A stretch of DNA of 64,000 nucleotides from JACJXW01 sp964418125 (GCA_964418125.1 CAYQKY010000017.1:21513-85512), one strand, 5' to 3'; counted from the stretch's first letter, positions 17,327 through 26,265 are shown. A program made the numbers and translations. The notes: generated by a model from the sequence alone, not told the origin.

Positions 17327-17872
17327 TTAAGTTACCCTTTTCCGTACGATCTTCCGCAGGTATTCCAGGCACCTGAATTTTTTTACTTTCACAAAAGCCT
17401 CCGTATAGCCCATCAGCCGGGCGATCTCGGCGTGTGAAAGGTTCTGGTAAAAAGCATAACGCAGGACGGACCGGCAATCGTCTTCCAACTCCTCCATGCC
17501 GTTGCTGACGAGGGTGAGCAGGGCCTCTTTCTCCAGGGCTTCCTGCCGGCCGCTCTCCTCCGAGGGAATGCCGGAGAGGTTGCCGCCTATCTCTGCTTTG
17601 GGCTGTTCGGCCGCCTTTTTTTTGAGCCACAGGTTGCGGGCGATGGCATACAACAGGGTGCTGACCTTTCCACGCAGTTGAAACCCTGGCCTTCGAATGC
17701 TTTGGACCAGGGCGAAGAGGACTTCCTGAAAAACGTCCCGGGCGTCTTCATCGTTCCCACCCATCCGGAGGATCAGGTGCTCCACCATCCGGTAATGCCG
17801 GCGGTAGAGGTCTTCATAGGCACTTTTTTTTCCTGCCCGCAGGCGGTCCAGCCATTCCTCCTCTTTATTCAT
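17327..17872 (-). CDS. ECF-type RNA polymerase sigma factor
   Basis: 181 residues from ATG 17872 (MNKEEEWLDRLRAGKKSAYE); a longer frame reaches 17953 but its leader runs through a terminator-flanked spacer. Region 2 is seen as LYRRHYRMVEHLILRMGGND and DVFQEVLFALVQSI. Region 4 has a helix-turn-helix, YQNLSHAEIARLMGYTEAFV, close to the C-terminus. This is the size and layout of group 4 sigma factors, which respond to envelope signals. It heads an operon with the anti-sigma-like TPR protein and the TPR metallopeptidase. I could not identify an autoregulated promoter. Confidence 0.87.
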   Translation of the reverse strand: MNKEEEWLDRLRAGKKSAYEDLYRRHYRMVEHLILRMGGNDEDARDVFQEVLFALVQSIRRPGFQLRGKVSTLLYAIARNLWLKKKAAEQPKAEIGGNLSGIPSEESGRQEALEKEALLTLVSNGMEELEDDCRSVLRYAFYQNLSHAEIARLMGYTEAFVKVKKFRCLEYLRKIVRKRVT

Positions 17873-17951
17873 TGGATCGGAATTATGGGGTTTGGTTATC
17901 AGAAAGAGGTGGAATTTATTGATTTTTTTATTTTTTCCGGGCCGTTTTTCC

Positions 17952-17980
17952 AAAAAAAGAACGCCGGCAAAAGCCGGCGT
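17952..17980 (-). terminator. Intrinsic terminator of the 18055-19227 gene
   Basis: On the minus strand an 8-bp stem ACGCCGGC/GCCGGCGT (17961-17968 with 17973-17980, four-base loop) is followed by TTCTTTTTTT (17951-17960). It lies about 75 bases past the stop at 18055 and upstream of the sigma-factor operon. Confidence 0.85.
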
Positions 17981-18054
17981 GCGGGTGGGTTCCTGCCTGG
18001 GGCTTAATGGCCGGCAGATGGGTGTAAACCCCGGAATAAAGGGGAATTTTATCT

Positions 18055-19227
18055 CTACCTGTCCAAAGACAGGCTTAAGTTCACTTTAGCGCTCAGGCCG
18101 ACGAAGGGTTGGAGGAATACCCTCTTGTCGCTGTCCGCAACACCGGCAATTTCCGGTTCCTCCAGCACCGCGCCGCCGGCATTGAAGCGCACGAACTGGA
18201 ACAGCTTATAGTCGAGGCCCAGGTAAAAGGGCCGGCCGACGAGCGGGCCGCTGACCTCTTTGCCTTCATCTCCGTCGAAGTCGCGGGTGAATACGCCAAC
18301 GGTCAGGGAGGCGTTGCGCAGGAAGCGCGGAGCGATGGTGCTGGTAGACAGCGGGAAGGAAAGCCCCAGGTAGGGCGCCGTGCCATAGTTCAGGTTTTCC
18401 AGGTTGCCGCCCAGGTAGACGCCGCCGTAGCCGGCGTTGAGGGCGAAATAGCCGGATTTGTCCTCCGTTTGATAGTCGTCCACATAGCGGCTGTCGGCGA
18501 AAATGAGCAGGTTGGTATTTGCCATGGCCTTTATTTCCAGCTCGGCCAGTTCACGCAGCTCCTTTATCAGTTGGGCCCGTTGCTGCGCCCGTGCCGATGC
18601 CTCCTCTCCGGCTTTCTCCTTGCCGTCCTTGGGAAGCTTTACCGATTCAATCTGTTCGATCTTCATCTCCACCAATCCGGAGAAGGTGGGAATGGGCATG
18701 TCGCTTCGCCGCCGGTAATCGGAGAGAATAGAAGCAGCCAGCTCATTCATCTTACGCAGTGTCTTCTTTGAAGATTGCTGAAAGGAAATGGTTTTGCCGG
18801 TTTCTCCCATTTGGCTGTCCAGGTAGATCTCGATCGTTTTGGACAGGCGGCCCGCCAGGGCCTGCCGTTCCTGTTCGGTGATGGGGCGGAAGTAGGTGAC
18901 CTCAATGTCGTACTTCTTGGATGCCCGTAACTTGTAATTTACCAGGACGTTGAAGTTGGTGGCGCCGCTGTTGTCCTCGGGGCGCTTCCAATCGGCGGAA
19001 ACCAGTGGGGCGGCTTTTTCTTTGCCTTTGTACGAGTAGATGCGGACCTCTACGATGTCGATGTTTTCCCGGATGGGCCCGGTGAAGACGATGGGCGTTT
19101 CGGCGGGCAGCGGCTGATTCTCGCCGAAGCGGGCTTTTTCGTAGTCAAAGTTGACGGTTGCGTACTGAGCGTTAAGGGGTGAAAACAGGGTTGTTAAAAA
19201 GAGTAGTGTAACCAGAGCTATTCTCAT
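18055..19227 (-). CDS. Exported protein of unknown function, probably outer-membrane associated
   Basis: 390 residues from ATG 19227 (MRIALVTLLFLTTLFSPLNA|QYA, a signal peptide); 28 extra in-frame residues upstream lack a leader. Residues about 100-240 are mostly helical and charged (KKTLRKMNELAASILSDYRR, then an Ala/Glu/Lys-rich stretch). The last 130 residues alternate aromatic and polar residues with Gly turns (GYFALNAGYGGVYLGGN) and end LSLSLDR, suggesting outer-membrane strands. I do not recognise a family. It has its own terminator and is divergent from a TonB-dependent receptor gene, sharing a 264-base promoter region. Confidence 0.6.
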   Translation of the reverse strand: MRIALVTLLFLTTLFSPLNAQYATVNFDYEKARFGENQPLPAETPIVFTGPIRENIDIVEVRIYSYKGKEKAAPLVSADWKRPEDNSGATNFNVLVNYKLRASKKYDIEVTYFRPITEQERQALAGRLSKTIEIYLDSQMGETGKTISFQQSSKKTLRKMNELAASILSDYRRRSDMPIPTFSGLVEMKIEQIESVKLPKDGKEKAGEEASARAQQRAQLIKELRELAELEIKAMANTNLLIFADSRYVDDYQTEDKSGYFALNAGYGGVYLGGNLENLNYGTAPYLGLSFPLSTSTIAPRFLRNASLTVGVFTRDFDGDEGKEVSGPLVGRPFYLGLDYKLFQFVRFNAGGAVLEEPEIAGVADSDKRVFLQPFVGLSAKVNLSLSLDR

Positions 19228-19359
19228 CGTGGTTATGTTTAGGTTGAGTATTTGCGACAGGAATCCATCCCTTTTAACTGGATTTCGGGCATAGTGTTCA
19301 AAATTTGCCATGCAATTCCCTGTAATTGATCGTCAATAAAACCGCTTTCGTCCTTTCTT

Positions 19360-19390
19360 TTTGTAAAGGAATAGCGGTCGTGTAACCTTG
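19360..19390 (+). promoter_or_regulatory. Bacteroidota-type promoter for the TonB-dependent receptor
   Basis: TTTG at 19360-19363, a 19-base spacer and TAACCTTG at 19383-19390 match the -33 TTTG / -7 TAnnTTTG consensus with one mismatch. It would start transcription about 95 bases before ATG 19492. Confidence 0.5.
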
Positions 19391-19491
19391 CCCGGTAATA
19401 TTCCGTCCTAGGATCGAAATGTGGCCATCTTTCCAATCAACCTCACCAGGATTCAACACCCATGCGGCCGGAAAATTTAATTCCGATCGTC

Positions 19492-21942
19492 ATGAAAAAC
19501 AGACCTTTTTTCTTCTTCAGCCTTTTGTGCTTATTATTTTCTAGCAGCCTGTTTGCCAGCTCTAAGAACACCGGAGCCGTTACCGGCAAGGTGCTGGACA
19601 AGGACGGCCAGGCGGTCATGTTCGCCAACGTGGTGCTCAATGCCACTGCGGACTCCAGCATGGTGAAGGTGGAGCCCACCGGCGAGGACGGCGTCTTTGA
19701 GATGGCCAACATTCCGGAAGGGAACTATTTTATCACGATCACCTATGTCGGCCTTACGGAGTACCGTTCGGCGCCTTTTACCGTAAAGGCCGGCGAAACG
19801 CTGCAACTGCCGGATATCGAGATGGCCGAATCCGTATTGGCCCTGGAAGAAGTGGTGGTCCAAGCCATCCGTCCGTTGCTGGAAATCAGGCCGGATAAGA
19901 TGGTGTTCAATGTGCAGGGCAGTGTGAACGCTACCGGGAACAACGCCCTCGAGCTGCTCCGGAAATCGCCCGGCATAGTGGTTGACAATAATGAGAACAT
20001 CATGATGCTCGGTAAAAGCGGTGTGCGGATCTATATCGACGGCAAGCCTTCCCCGCTGCGGGGCGATGACCTGGCAGCCTATCTGAAAAACCTCCAAAGC
20101 ACCGAGATCGATGCCATCGAGATCATCACCAACCCCTCTTCCAAATACGATGCGGAAGGCAATGCCGGCATCATCAACATCAAGCTGAAGAAAGACCAGC
20201 GGCTGGGCGCCAACGCCAACCTCAACCTGGGCTATTCAGCCGGCGAGGTGGCGCGGTACAACACTTCCATCAACGGCAACTACCGGGGGCGGAAGGTCAA
20301 TACTTTCGGCAATTACGGCTATTACATCGGGAAATACGCAGCATTTCTCGATATCTACCGTGAGCAAACAGGGTTTCGCATCGATCAGAAAGGCATCGAA
20401 GGGGGCGACTGGGAAAGCCATAACTTCAAGCTGGGCGCCGACTATTTCCTGGACGAACAACAGACTATAGGTTTCCTGTTCAACGGCTACAATTCCCATT
20501 TTACCTGGAACAGCAACACCAGAACACCTATGGGAATGATCGGGCAAGCTGCCATTGACAGCATCCTTATCGCTGCAAGCAACAACATAGGCGACCGAAA
20601 CAACCTGAATTTCAACCTCAACTATCGTTTCGACAAAGGAAACGGAATTACCTGGAATATCGACGCCGATTACGGCCGCTTCCGCAACGCTCAGGATGCT
20701 TACCAGCCCAACTACTACTACGATGCTTCGGGGGTGACGGTTCTCCGGGAACAGGTAAACACCACCGCGATGCCCACAAAGATCAACATATACACCTTCA
20801 AGGTGGACCGGGAACAACCTTTATGGAATGGGCAGCTGGGCGCCGGGCTGAAACTCTCCTTTGTTCAGGCGGACAACGATTTCGACTTTTTTAACCTGGT
20901 GGATCAAATACCGGTTCCCGACTATGGCCGCACCAACCAGTTCGTTTACGAAGAAAACATCAACGCTGCATATGCGAATTATACGAGGAAGTTCGGCGAG
21001 AAATTCGGCGTGCAACTTGGGTTGCGCATGGAACAAACCAACTCCACCGGCGACCTGTCCAGCGCCCAGCCGGTTGCCGACGGCCACGTGGTGAAGCATT
21101 ATCTGGACGTCTTCCCCTCAGGCGGGCTGAACTATACCCTCAACGATAAGAACAGCTTCCAACTTTCCTACAGCCGCCGCGTCAACCGTCCCTCCTATCA
21201 GGACCTCAACCCCTTTGAATACAAGCTCAATGAGCTGACTTACCGGCGGGGCGACCCCTTCCTGCGGCCGGAATACGCCCACAATATTCAGTTGACGCAC
21301 TCCTTTAACTACCGGCTGAACACCACCCTGGCCTTCAGCCACACCAAAGACCTCATTACCGATCTTACCGATACTTCAGGACTGAAAGCGGTCTACATTA
21401 CCTATCGCAACCTGGCCGGCCAGTATAATTACAGCCTGAGCCTGAGCTCCCCTATCTCCATCACTGAATGGTGGAGCAGCTACTCCAACCTGACCGCCTA
21501 CTACACCCACAACGTAGCCACCTTCAGCGACGGCAAGGCCATCGACCTTGACGTCAAAGCGGCCAGCCTCTACAGCCAGCAGACTTTCACCCTGCCCTGG
21601 GGCCTCTCTTTCGAACTCTCCGGCTGGTACAACTCGCCAACCATCTGGGGCGGCAACTTCAAAATGGACGGCATGTGGAGCCTTAATGCCGGCCTTCAGA
21701 AGAAACTCCCCAACGACAGGGGAAGCGTCAAACTGGCAATCAACGATATTTTCAAATCTACCGACTGGCATGGCGTTATTATTTTCGGCGCTATGTACGC
21801 CGAAATGTACGGCGGCTGGGACAGCCGGCGCGTCAGCCTCAACTTCTCCTACCTCATCGGCAACACCCAGGTCAAAAACGCCCGCAACCGCAAGACAGGG
21901 CTTGAGGAAGAACAGGGAAGGATCAAAACGGAAAATAATTGA
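19492..21942 (+). CDS. TonB-dependent-receptor-like outer-membrane beta-barrel protein
   Basis: 816 residues from ATG 19492 (MKNRPFFFFSLLCLLFSSSLFA); an upstream in-frame ATG at 19462 adds ten residues. After the signal peptide, about residues 30-115 are a carboxypeptidase-regulatory-like domain (VTGKVLDKDGQAVMFANVVL). A plug domain follows with LLRKSPGIVVDNNENIMMLG and IEIITNPSSKYDAEGNAGII. The rest is a 22-strand-type barrel with many YxxxxFxYxY strands. The layout is that of the outer membrane beta-barrel family (OMP_b-brl_3), whose members import or sense unknown ligands. No SusD neighbour is present, which fits this family. Confidence 0.9.
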   Translation: MKNRPFFFFSLLCLLFSSSLFASSKNTGAVTGKVLDKDGQAVMFANVVLNATADSSMVKVEPTGEDGVFEMANIPEGNYFITITYVGLTEYRSAPFTVKAGETLQLPDIEMAESVLALEEVVVQAIRPLLEIRPDKMVFNVQGSVNATGNNALELLRKSPGIVVDNNENIMMLGKSGVRIYIDGKPSPLRGDDLAAYLKNLQSTEIDAIEIITNPSSKYDAEGNAGIINIKLKKDQRLGANANLNLGYSAGEVARYNTSINGNYRGRKVNTFGNYGYYIGKYAAFLDIYREQTGFRIDQKGIEGGDWESHNFKLGADYFLDEQQTIGFLFNGYNSHFTWNSNTRTPMGMIGQAAIDSILIAASNNIGDRNNLNFNLNYRFDKGNGITWNIDADYGRFRNAQDAYQPNYYYDASGVTVLREQVNTTAMPTKINIYTFKVDREQPLWNGQLGAGLKLSFVQADNDFDFFNLVDQIPVPDYGRTNQFVYEENINAAYANYTRKFGEKFGVQLGLRMEQTNSTGDLSSAQPVADGHVVKHYLDVFPSGGLNYTLNDKNSFQLSYSRRVNRPSYQDLNPFEYKLNELTYRRGDPFLRPEYAHNIQLTHSFNYRLNTTLAFSHTKDLITDLTDTSGLKAVYITYRNLAGQYNYSLSLSSPISITEWWSSYSNLTAYYTHNVATFSDGKAIDLDVKAASLYSQQTFTLPWGLSFELSGWYNSPTIWGGNFKMDGMWSLNAGLQKKLPNDRGSVKLAINDIFKSTDWHGVIIFGAMYAEMYGGWDSRRVSLNFSYLIGNTQVKNARNRKTGLEEEQGRIKTENN

Positions 21943-22003
21943 TTGCGTAATGTATCAGAGCCGTTAATAAAAGTATTATGACAGGTGGTAAAGAGGGTTA
22001 TGG

Positions 22004-22070
22004 TTGTCCGCCGATATGGGTTGCCTGCTGTTAGTTCCTGTCCCGGCCGGACAACAAACAACAAACAACG
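22004..22070. repeat. GTTG-word inverted repeat
   Basis: TTGTCCG (22004-22010) pairs with CGGACAA (22048-22054), and CAAC words repeat to 22068. The order GGTTGCCTG...CCGG...ACAACAAACAAC is shared with 14250-14301. It sits between the convergent receptor gene and a small membrane-protein gene. Confidence 0.6.
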
Positions 22071-22103
22071 GACAGCACCATTTAATCCCTGCACATCCAA
22101 TTT

Positions 22104-22535
22104 TCAGGCTCCCGATACCGCCGGCTTATCCCCTCCGGCCAGCCTGCCCCCCAGCCAGCCCATCGGCAGATATGCCCCCACCAGGTCCAGAGCGATAAAC
22201 CAGGCAGGCGCCGGAAGTGCGAATGCATTGTACAGGCCGCCGAGCAGGAAAAAGGCGGAAATGCCCAGTGCGAATTTCATCTTGTGGGTAGCCGCAAGCA
22301 GGGCGGCCGTAAAAGCGCCGGCCAACGTGCCCAGCGCATGCGCCAGGAAGGGAAAAATGAAATGCTTTGGCTGGAATAGAGGCAGGGCAGCCTTGAGGCC
22401 TTCCATCGTGGTAACGTCTGCCCCTTCCGGAGGCGGGATGACGGAGCCGCTCAGCATGATCAGCCCCATGTTCACCATACCGCCGAGGATGACGCCGGCG
22501 ATAACGGCAATGATGTTTCTGAGGATCGGGTTCAT
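22104..22535 (-). CDS. Small integral membrane protein of unknown function
   Basis: 143 residues with about four hydrophobic segments: IIAVIAGVILGGMVNMGLIM near the start, FIFPFLAHALGTLAGAFTAA around residue 60-80, ALGISAFFLLGGLYNAFAL, and WFIALDLVGAYLPMGWLGG. Glycine and alanine are abundant and no catalytic motif is visible. It is transcribed in the same direction as the LysE-family gene, whose stop lies about 100 bases upstream. I cannot assign a function. Confidence 0.65.
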   Translation of the reverse strand: MNPILRNIIAVIAGVILGGMVNMGLIMLSGSVIPPPEGADVTTMEGLKAALPLFQPKHFIFPFLAHALGTLAGAFTAALLAATHKMKFALGISAFFLLGGLYNAFALPAPAWFIALDLVGAYLPMGWLGGRLAGGDKPAVSGA

Positions 22536-22638
22536 CGGTATTTATTTTTTGGCTTGCAGGCCGGATGGAGGTAGTATTTTATGTAGCAAAATAATGAATT
22601 CTTTCAAAGAAATAAACATTTTGAGTATATTTATTTGC

Positions 22639-23277
22639 CTACAACAACAACAACACCCTCACCAGCAGTACCACCGCAAAGACGATCAGTGCTCCTCCGG
22701 AGATGCGGCGCAGCCACAACAGGTGGATCGGCTTCAATGCCTGCCGTATGCGTTTGGACAGCACGACCTTGAAAAAATCGGTGAACACGATGGTGCCGAA
22801 GATGCCGCTGAAAAAGAGCGTGGCCTCTCCGTTGTCGAGCCCGCCGTCGATGACCATGGTGGTGGTCACTCCTATCCAGAAGAAAAAAGTGAAGGGGTTG
22901 ATGGTATTGATGAGGAAGCCTTTCATCCACAGGGAGAAGTAGGTGGAGGAACGAAAAGAGGCCTTTGCCCACTGGGGGTTGCCTCCGGCTTTGGGGGCGG
23001 TGAGCAGTGCGCCCAGGCCGAAAAAGGTGAGGGTGATGCTGCCGGCGATGCCCAGGTAGAGGGCAAACTGAGGGGATTCTACGATGCTGGTCAAATAGGA
23101 CACGCCAAAGTAGGCGCCGAAAATGAAGAGGATGTCGCTGATCCATATACCCAGCCCGACCATGGCGCCGGCGCGAATGCCCTGTTCTACCCCCGCCTGT
23201 ATCAGAGCGAAGAAAATGGGCCCCACCAGAATGGCGAGGATCAGCCCCAGCTTGATGCCGTTAAAAACAAGATCCAT
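22639..23277 (-). CDS. LysE family exporter
   Basis: 212 residues with about six transmembrane segments. The LysE-family hallmark is near the N-terminus: LVGPIFFALIQAGVEQG, followed by GLGIWISDILFIFG. These proteins export amino acids or related metabolites by proton exchange. The C-terminus ends in VLLVRVLLLL, encoded by a short (CAA)n run on the plus strand. The gene starts 37 bases after the stop of the GH3-family gene, on the same strand, so the two may be co-transcribed; a functional link is not evident. Confidence 0.85.
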   Translation of the reverse strand: MDLVFNGIKLGLILAILVGPIFFALIQAGVEQGIRAGAMVGLGIWISDILFIFGAYFGVSYLTSIVESPQFALYLGIAGSITLTFFGLGALLTAPKAGGNPQWAKASFRSSTYFSLWMKGFLINTINPFTFFFWIGVTTTMVIDGGLDNGEATLFFSGIFGTIVFTDFFKVVLSKRIRQALKPIHLLWLRRISGGALIVFAVVLLVRVLLLL

Positions 23278-23314
23278 CCCTTCGATGCATTATTCGTCTG
23301 CAAATTAAGGGGTT

Positions 23315-24883
23315 TTAGCGGCTCTGAGAAATACCGGCCTTACTTCCGCGGCTTTTTAATTTTTGCCGGACGAAATTCTCCCATTCTGCAAATTGTTTAC
23401 CCCTCATTACCCTTGGGAACTTGTTCTGCCCCCCCATCTTGCCTTTCGATTCCTGCCACTGGTAGAATAACTCAACCGGGAGCGTTTGTACCTGCATGTG
23501 GAGCAAAGACCCGCGTTCCGTGCGGTAATCATAATTGACTTCCTTTAGCCGCTGGTCCAGCATCCGGCCTGCGGCGGCGCTATCGGCCATCGGCTCGCAG
23601 CCGATGTACCATTTGTGGACAAAGCGGCCCTCCTCCACAATCGGGCTGACGGTGAACTCCCGGATGTTAATGTCCAGCTTTTCTTCAACGGCCTGAATGC
23701 CCTGGTTCATATTATCCACCGACAGGTGCTCTCCGCAGATGCTGAGGAAGTGCTTGATGCGGCCGGTAATGGCGATCTCCCACTTCTCTTTATCCGTAAA
23801 CCGGACGGTATCGCCGATGAGGTAGCGCCAGGCGCCGGAGCAGGTGCTGATCAGAAGGGCGTAATCGACGCCCTCCTGCACATCTTCCAGGGCCAGGGCC
23901 TGTGGCTGGCTTACCAACTGCCCGTCTTCACTGAAATTGGTGGAATTGAAGGGGATGAACTCGAAAAAGATGCCGTTGCGCACCAGCAGGCGCATGCCTC
24001 TCGTGCCCGGGCGGTCCTGATAGGCGATGAAGCCTTCGGAAGCCAGGTAGGTATCCATATATATGAGCGGGTGGGCCAGCAACTTTTCAAACCCCTTCCT
24101 CATCGGTTCGAAAGCAATGCCGCCGTGCACGCAGACCTTCAGGTTGGGCCATATCTGATGGATATTGTCCAGGTTGTGGTATTCGATGATGCGCTCCATC
24201 ATGAGCTGCAACCAGGAAGGGATGCCGACGATGAACCCGATGTCCCATTCCGGCGCCAGGCGGGCGATCTCGTTGATGCGCTCCTCCCAGTCGCGAATGC
24301 GGGCGATCTCAGTTCCCGGCTTGTAGTAGGGCCGCAGCCAGAAGGGAGGCTGGCTGGCGTTGATGCCGCTGAGGTCTCCCATGTAGTACCCGCCCTGGTC
24401 CTGCAGGTCGCTGCTGCCGCCCAGCATGAGCATGGGCTTGGTGTACTGCTCAGGGTTTACATCGAAATTGGTAAGGGCGAAGAACATCTTGAGGCCGGCG
24501 TGGCGCATTGCCCGCCGCATTTCATCCGAGACCGGGATATGCTTGCTGGGCGCCCCGGAAGTGCCGGAGCTGAGCGCAAAGTATTTGATTTTTCCCCGCC
24601 AGGATACATTCTCCACTCCCCGAAGGGCCATGTGCCACCAGCGTTCGTACATAGTATCGTAGTCGAAGATGGGGACTCTGGCCTGAAATTCCCGCGCAAG
24701 ATGACTATTAGTGGCTTTCAGTATATCCTTGAAATCGTAGTACTGCCCGAAAGAAGTATGCTGGGCCCGCTTCAGTAATCTGCGCAGCGTCCGAAGCTGA
24801 AGAAGCATGGGGTCTACCTGGAGGTGTTCGAGCCTTTCCCCAATGCTCAATCCTCTCTTTAATAAATTTCCAAAAAAAGGCAT
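23315..24883 (-). CDS. GH3 family acyl-acid-amido-synthetase-like protein
   Basis: 522 residues, close to the usual 500-600 of this family. YFALSSGTSGAPSKHIPVSD near residue 90 is the nucleotide-binding SSGTSxGxxK loop of adenylating GH3 enzymes. Later MDTYLASEGFIAYQ and YLIGDTVRFTDKEKWEIAIT match the second and third conserved blocks. Plant GH3 enzymes join acyl acids such as jasmonate or auxin to amino acids. Bacterial members are widespread in Bacteroidota but their substrates are largely unknown. No hormone-related genes are nearby. Confidence 0.88.
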   Translation of the reverse strand: MPFFGNLLKRGLSIGERLEHLQVDPMLLQLRTLRRLLKRAQHTSFGQYYDFKDILKATNSHLAREFQARVPIFDYDTMYERWWHMALRGVENVSWRGKIKYFALSSGTSGAPSKHIPVSDEMRRAMRHAGLKMFFALTNFDVNPEQYTKPMLMLGGSSDLQDQGGYYMGDLSGINASQPPFWLRPYYKPGTEIARIRDWEERINEIARLAPEWDIGFIVGIPSWLQLMMERIIEYHNLDNIHQIWPNLKVCVHGGIAFEPMRKGFEKLLAHPLIYMDTYLASEGFIAYQDRPGTRGMRLLVRNGIFFEFIPFNSTNFSEDGQLVSQPQALALEDVQEGVDYALLISTCSGAWRYLIGDTVRFTDKEKWEIAITGRIKHFLSICGEHLSVDNMNQGIQAVEEKLDINIREFTVSPIVEEGRFVHKWYIGCEPMADSAAAGRMLDQRLKEVNYDYRTERGSLLHMQVQTLPVELFYQWQESKGKMGGQNKFPRVMRGKQFAEWENFVRQKLKSRGSKAGISQSR

Positions 24884-24940
24884 GTTCTGGTTGTTTTCCT
24901 GTGATCCCGCTCAATTTAACAAAAACGGAGCACATTAGTA

Positions 24941-24967
24941 AATCAACCCAATCAACCCAATCAACCA
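24941..24967 (-). repeat. Three tandem 9-bp words at a gene end
   Basis: AATCAACCC, AATCAACCC and AATCAACCA lie head to tail. On the minus strand they read GGTTGATTG and overlap the TGA of the YjbQ gene. The same word forms the hairpin at 43280-43309. Confidence 0.7.
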
Positions 24968-25374
24968 ATAACCGTCGCCACCAGCCTCCGGCTCCCGCCA
25001 TTATTCCGGAACTCGCACAGGTATATGCCCTGCCAGGTGCCGAGGTTAAGCCGGCCGTTGGTAATGGGGATGCTGACGGAGGAGCCGATCATAGCGGCTT
25101 TGATGTGGGCGGGCATGTCGTCCGGCCCTTCGATGGTATGGGTGAGGAAGGGCATATTTTCCGGGACGATGTGGTTGAAAATGCTCTCGAAGTCCGTCCG
25201 CACGTCGGGGTCGGCGTTCTCGTTGACCGTCAGGGCGGCGGAAGTGTGTTTGATGAAGAGGTGGAGGATACCCCGGGAGGGCAGGCCTTCCGGTAGCTGG
25301 CGGCCCACTTCGTTGGTGATGAGGTGGTAGCCCCGTGGATAGGGCGGCAGGCTGAATTCTTTCTGTAAGACCAT
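24961..25374 (-). CDS. yjbQ: YjbQ/UPF0047 family protein (secondary thiamine-phosphate synthase type)
   Basis: 137 residues, the normal length of the family. The conserved histidine block HTSAALTVNENADPDV is followed by HTIEGPDDMPAHIKAAMIGS and the signature LNLGTWQGIYLCEF. Members have been reported to show weak thiamine-phosphate synthase activity, but the main role is uncertain. All usual conserved residues are present here, unlike the second paralog at 28976-29398. It lies alone between the GH3 gene and an outer-membrane protein gene, with its stop codon inside a tandem 9-bp word repeat. Confidence 0.88.
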   Translation of the reverse strand: MVLQKEFSLPPYPRGYHLITNEVGRQLPEGLPSRGILHLFIKHTSAALTVNENADPDVRTDFESIFNHIVPENMPFLTHTIEGPDDMPAHIKAAMIGSSVSIPITNGRLNLGTWQGIYLCEFRNNGGSRRLVATVIG

Positions 25375-25409
25375 AGCGTTTCTCTTGTTCGGGCGAAAGA
25401 TACGATTTC

Positions 25410-26237
25410 CTACCTCCTCCCGTACTCCGGGCAGCGGATATCGCCGAAGTAGTAGACCAGGCCTACGCCCAGGAGCACGAAGCTGTCGTTGTTGTTGCTG
25501 TTGCCCCGCTGGGTACCTTTCTGGCCGATCTGGCTGCCTTCCACCCCGGGGATGTCGACGGAGCGGTCGGAGAGGTCGACTGCCGTCTGGTTGCGCAGTT
25601 TGAGCAGGTCCTTTTTGTCGGGATAGACGGTGCTGACGTCATCCAGGTAATCGGTGAAGAGGCTGCGGGCGCTCAGCTCGAAGTTGAGGCTCCACTCGTA
25701 GCTCAGGTCGACCTTGATGCCCAGGCCGTAGGCCAGGCCGCCGCTGACGCTGTAGTACTCTTCGCCTCTGAACTGCCCCTCTGTACCCAGGGGGCGGAGC
25801 TCTACCATTTCGCCCTGGTAGGATGCTTTGGGGTTGAAGTGGAAAACATTGAAGCCGGCGAAAATATAGGGGGTAAAGAATTCATCCTTGCTGCCGTGGG
25901 TATAGGGCAGGAAGTTGAACTCCAGCTGGGCCGCCCCTTCGAGGATGCTGGATTCGAAGCTCAGGTTCCTCGCCTGCTCAAAAGGGTTGCCGGAGTTGGC
26001 GTCATCGGCCATCACTTTACCGTAGTTGGCGGAAAGTTTAAAGCAGACGCGGTTGTTGAAGTTGTACCGGGCGATGGCGCCTCCCGCCAGCCCGGGCATG
26101 CTCAGGTCGTAGTTGGTGTTCAGGTCTCCGAAGTAATAGGAGGCGCCCAGCCAGCCGCCGGCTTCCCAGCCTTTTTGTGCATGGGCGAAAGAGAACGTTC
26201 CCAGGATTATAGTAGCAAAAAGTACTGCTTTTTTCAC
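25410..26237 (-). CDS. DUF6089-like outer-membrane beta-barrel protein
   Basis: 275 residues with a signal peptide (MKKAVLFATIILGTFSFAHA|QKG). GWLGASYYFGDLN at the start, an aromatic-rich series of strands and a terminal VGLVYYFGDI suggest a small outer-membrane barrel like the DUF6089 proteins of Bacteroidota, found in most members of the phylum. The molecular role is unknown. A disordered Gln/Asn/Gly-rich linker (residues about 240-255) precedes the last strand. A perfect TATCTTTG -7 box lies at 26266-26273, giving a leader of about 20 bases. Confidence 0.78.
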   Translation of the reverse strand: MKKAVLFATIILGTFSFAHAQKGWEAGGWLGASYYFGDLNTNYDLSMPGLAGGAIARYNFNNRVCFKLSANYGKVMADDANSGNPFEQARNLSFESSILEGAAQLEFNFLPYTHGSKDEFFTPYIFAGFNVFHFNPKASYQGEMVELRPLGTEGQFRGEEYYSVSGGLAYGLGIKVDLSYEWSLNFELSARSLFTDYLDDVSTVYPDKKDLLKLRNQTAVDLSDRSVDIPGVEGSQIGQKGTQRGNSNNNDSFVLLGVGLVYYFGDIRCPEYGRR

Positions 26238-26265
26238 GTTTGGTGCGTTTTTTTAAATCGAGCTG

